Notes under the pieces: generated by a model | Told to the model about the DNA's origin: nothing | The model's database searches: none | The model's input: the letters and a program-made list of their open reading frames with translations, nothing else | From: Zooshikella sp050749885 | GTDB taxonomy: Bacteria; Pseudomonadota; Gammaproteobacteria; Pseudomonadales; Zooshikellaceae | DNA length: 64,000 nucleotides | Reading direction: 5' to 3' | Assembly (NCBI RefSeq): GCF_050749885.1 | Contig: NZ_JBOIUB010000006.1 | Coordinates: 186,001 to 250,000, forward strand | In this document: in pieces, positions 62,017 to 64,000 of the stretch | Numbering within the stretch: position 1 is the stretch's first letter | How the letters are laid out: every line of letters starts with the position of its first letter | Program-made: the position numbers and the translations under genes

Positions 62017-63411
62017 ATGAAAAAGCGACGTTCACCCAAATGGTTTCTGGTGACAGCATTAGTCCTCGTCCCCCTGTCCTCTGTTGCAGAAGAGCCTCTT
62101 AATTTAATGGAGGTTTATCAACTCGCACTGGAAAATGATGCTGAGTTTGCTGCAGCCAAAGCCGCACTAAAAGCAGGTGAAGAGCTGGATGATCAGGGCA
62201 GATCTCAGCTTTTGCCGCAGATTTCAGCCAGTACCAATACACAGAAAATAAAGCAACACCAATTAGATGCCAATGATTTAGCCTCTACTAATCGGACCAG
62301 TAGTTATAACTCACATGGTTGGTCTGCCACCCTGCAACAACCTCTGTTTGATTTAAGTAAATGGTTTAGTTACACACGCTCTAAAGTTTTAACAGAGCAA
62401 GCCCAACACCAATTTCAGCTTGAATTACAAAAACTTATCTTACGTGTATCAGAAGCTTATTTTGATGTTTTACGGGCACAAGATACGTTAGCCACAGCTA
62501 AGGCTAAAGAAGCTGCCTTCAAACGCCAATATGATCAAGCTGAGCAACGCTTCGAAGTGGGGCTTGTGGCAAAAACTGATGTCTTAGAAGCCAAAGCAAG
62601 TTATGACACTGCACGCGTTGATCGGATAGTGGCCGAAAATGATGTTGATGTCAGTCTGGAAAAACTTAGGACCATTACCGGTAATTACATATCGTCAATT
62701 GGCAAGCTTGATAAGCAAATGCCTGTCAAAACCCCTATCCCAAACCGCCGGAAGGACTGGGTTGACAATGCAATGACGCAGAACCTGGATATAAAAGTTG
62801 CACGAGACTCCGTTCGAGCAGCAGAAGAGCAGTTAAGACAAAATAAATCAGGCCATGCGCCAACGGTTAATGCTATTGCACAGTATGATCACACCGCAGG
62901 TGCTTCAAGTAGCACTTCAATTGATGATTATTCTGGCAAATCGAATACCACTGTGTACAAGCTCCAAGTAGATCTACCCATTTTCTCTGGTGGCTTAACC
63001 AGCTCTCAAGTTAGAGAGTCCACACATAAACTGACACAAGCTCAAAAACAAGAGGAGTTTGCTCAGCGCAGTGCCTTCCAGGATACACGTAACCTCTTCA
63101 ACACCATTGTTGCCGATGTACAGAAAGTTGATGCACGCTGGCAAAGCACTATTTCTTCTACAAGTGCGCTTGAGGCCACAGAAAGTGGATATGAGGTCGG
63201 TACACGGAATATCATTGACGTGTTGCAAGCACAACAAGTTCTCTATAACTCACAACGAGACTACCTCAATGCTCGTTACGACTATATTATTAACTCTTTG
63301 CGCTTAAGAAGAGCCTCTGGAACCTTAGATGAACGTGACTTAAAAACGCTGAATAACTGGATTACAAAAAAGCAAAATACTGAACTACTCCCACCACTAA
63401 ACTATCGATAA
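62017..63411 (+). CDS. tolC: TolC family outer-membrane channel
   Basis: TolC forms the trimeric outer-membrane and periplasmic duct for tripartite efflux pumps and type I secretion. The 464-residue product has a signal peptide (MKKRRSPKWFLVTALVLV, cleaved near SSVAEE) and two OEP repeats: the first from NLMEVYQLALENDAEFAAAK, the second from NLDIKVARDSVRAAEEQLRQ. Typical TolC segments are GWSATLQQPLFDLSKW, QRFEVGLVAKTDVLEAKASYD and GYEVGTRNIIDVLQAQQVLY. It is divergent from DUF1249/cpdA and convergent with waaA. Confidence 0.94.
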   Translation: MKKRRSPKWFLVTALVLVPLSSVAEEPLNLMEVYQLALENDAEFAAAKAALKAGEELDDQGRSQLLPQISASTNTQKIKQHQLDANDLASTNRTSSYNSHGWSATLQQPLFDLSKWFSYTRSKVLTEQAQHQFQLELQKLILRVSEAYFDVLRAQDTLATAKAKEAAFKRQYDQAEQRFEVGLVAKTDVLEAKASYDTARVDRIVAENDVDVSLEKLRTITGNYISSIGKLDKQMPVKTPIPNRRKDWVDNAMTQNLDIKVARDSVRAAEEQLRQNKSGHAPTVNAIAQYDHTAGASSSTSIDDYSGKSNTTVYKLQVDLPIFSGGLTSSQVRESTHKLTQAQKQEEFAQRSAFQDTRNLFNTIVADVQKVDARWQSTISSTSALEATESGYEVGTRNIIDVLQAQQVLYNSQRDYLNARYDYIINSLRLRRASGTLDERDLKTLNNWITKKQNTELLPPLNYR

Positions 63412-63439
63412 CAATCCATATAAGTGTTTTACTGCATAC

Positions 63440-63483
63440 TCAAGCCTAGATGTTTCAATACAGGTGAAACTTCTTAGGCTTGA
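63440..63483. terminator. Two-step hairpin between tolC and waaA
   Basis: TCAAGCCTA/TAGGCTTGA (63440-63448 with 63475-63483) encloses GTTTCA/TGAAAC (63452-63457 with 63465-63470), forming a long imperfect stem. It lies 28 bases after tolC and 70 bases after the convergent waaA stop, so it probably ends both transcripts. The following sequence, ATTTGCCCTTTGTTTA, is only moderately T-rich. Confidence 0.6.
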
Positions 63484-63553
63484 ATTTGCCCTTTGTTTAT
63501 TAACGTTAAAAGAAGTTACTTTTCTGGTTCACTTTATTTTAACTTAACTTGAG

Positions 63554-64000
63554 TTACTCCTTGAAATGGGAGTTTATAGTGGCACCTCGTTCCAAACCAA
63601 TGACTGCTGCAATGTGGACAAGTAGCCGGTCAACCGCACCTCTGTGCTGAGAAACCAATTGCAATCCATTCTGCCCTACTGCTTCTGCTTGAGCTGGAGA
63701 CTTTAATAGCTTTTCAACTGCCATAGCTAAGGCTTCTGCATCATTAACCCATTGTAATCCACCACTTTCAGTCAGCAGCTTACTGATCTCCATAAAATTA
63801 AAAACATGAGGCCCTGTCAGAACAGGTTTACCAAGCGCTGATGCCTCCAGCATATTATGGCCGCCATGAGGCACTAAACTACCTCCAATAAAAGCCACAT
63901 CACATGCAGCAAAGAAAATCAGTAGCTCACCCATAGTATCACCTAAGATAACTTGAGTTTGCTCATTCGGTAATTGTTGGCTGGTACGACGAATATAGTT
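63554..64000 (-). CDS. waaA: 3-deoxy-D-manno-octulosonic acid transferase (3' part)
   Basis: WaaA (KdtA) transfers Kdo residues to lipid IVA in lipopolysaccharide core synthesis at the inner membrane. Only the C-terminal part (about 148 codons) is in the window. The frame stays open from the ATG at 63934 to the edge, so that ATG is internal. The glycosyltransferase signature is clear: QTQVILGDTMGELLIFFAACD in outline (VILGDTMGELLIFF), then DVAFIGGSLVPHGGHNMLEAS, GKPVLTGPHVFNFMEI. The 5' part lies beyond the window. Confidence 0.93.
   Translation of the reverse strand, partial: NYIRRTSQQLPNEQTQVILGDTMGELLIFFAACDVAFIGGSLVPHGGHNMLEASALGKPVLTGPHVFNFMEISKLLTESGGLQWVNDAEALAMAVEKLLKSPAQAEAVGQNGLQLVSQHRGAVDRLLVHIAAVIGLERGATINSHFKE

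Noticed and set aside
1..64000. CRISPR arrays, prophage, toxin-antitoxin pairs, restriction or other defence genes
   Set aside because: I saw no spaced direct repeats, integrases, phage structural genes or defence-type operons. The window is ordinary core chromosome apart from the items listed.

Overview
This 64 kb window is core chromosome of a gammaproteobacterium. The GC content looks moderate (low to mid 40s by eye). Gene order follows the Pseudomonas layout closely: accC-prmA-DUF3426-dusB-fis-purH-purD-retS, then dnaB-rplI-DUF2232-rpsR-rpsF, rlmB-rnr-purA-hisZ-DUF2065-hflC-hflK-hflX-hfq-miaA-mutL-amiB-tsaE-nnrD, queG-orn-rsgA-motB-motA-HDOD-rhdA-psd, and PilZ-like/fimX-serB-ahpA-parC-parE-yqiA-cpdA-DUF1249-tolC-waaA. 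EF-P is served by EpmA/EpmB (lysylation, as in Escherichia coli) rather than EarP. Together these suggest a marine Oceanospirillales-type relative such as Zooshikella or Spartinivicinus. That placement is inference. I see no rRNA, tRNA, CRISPR array, prophage or intact insertion sequence.

Layout. 1-7.2 kb: end of accC, ribosomal-protein and tRNA modification (prmA, dusB), the nucleoid protein gene fis with a clean terminator, and purH-purD. 8.9-11.7 kb: a large hybrid sensor that I identify as RetS. 11.7-16.5 kb (minus strand): an orphan disordered protein, then the rpsF-rpsR-DUF2232-rplI-dnaB operon. 16.8-18.2 kb: two genes that interrupt the usual rpsF-rlmB neighbourhood. 18.2-35.1 kb (minus strand): RNA processing (rlmB, rnr, hfq, miaA), purine synthesis (purA), membrane proteostasis (hflK/C/X), mismatch repair (mutL), cell-wall hydrolysis (amiB), tRNA t6A (tsaE) and NAD(P)HX repair (nnrD). 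35.4-44.3 kb: queG, orn, rsgA, the flagellar stator motA/motB, an HDOD regulator, a rhodanese and psd. 44.4-47.5 kb: the EF-P lysylation set epmA, efp, epmB. 47.7-54.7 kb: a PilZ-like protein, FimX, SerB and an AhpA/YtjB membrane protein. 54.8-64 kb: topoisomerase IV (parC, parE), an esterase, cAMP phosphodiesterase, DUF1249, TolC and the 3' end of waaA.

Themes. Several genes bear on the switch between motile and attached life: RetS with a degraded ATP-binding domain, the MotAB stator, an HDOD-GAF protein, and FimX with degenerate GGDEF and EAL motifs. I did not find a clearly new multi-gene system. The less explained items are small: a 49-bp insertion-sequence-like inverted repeat before queG, a near-perfect 28-bp hairpin between psd and epmA, an orphan plus-strand terminator suggesting a small RNA near 59.8 kb, a degenerate cyclase-like domain in the AhpA homologue, and an orphan disordered protein with its own promoter beside dnaB.
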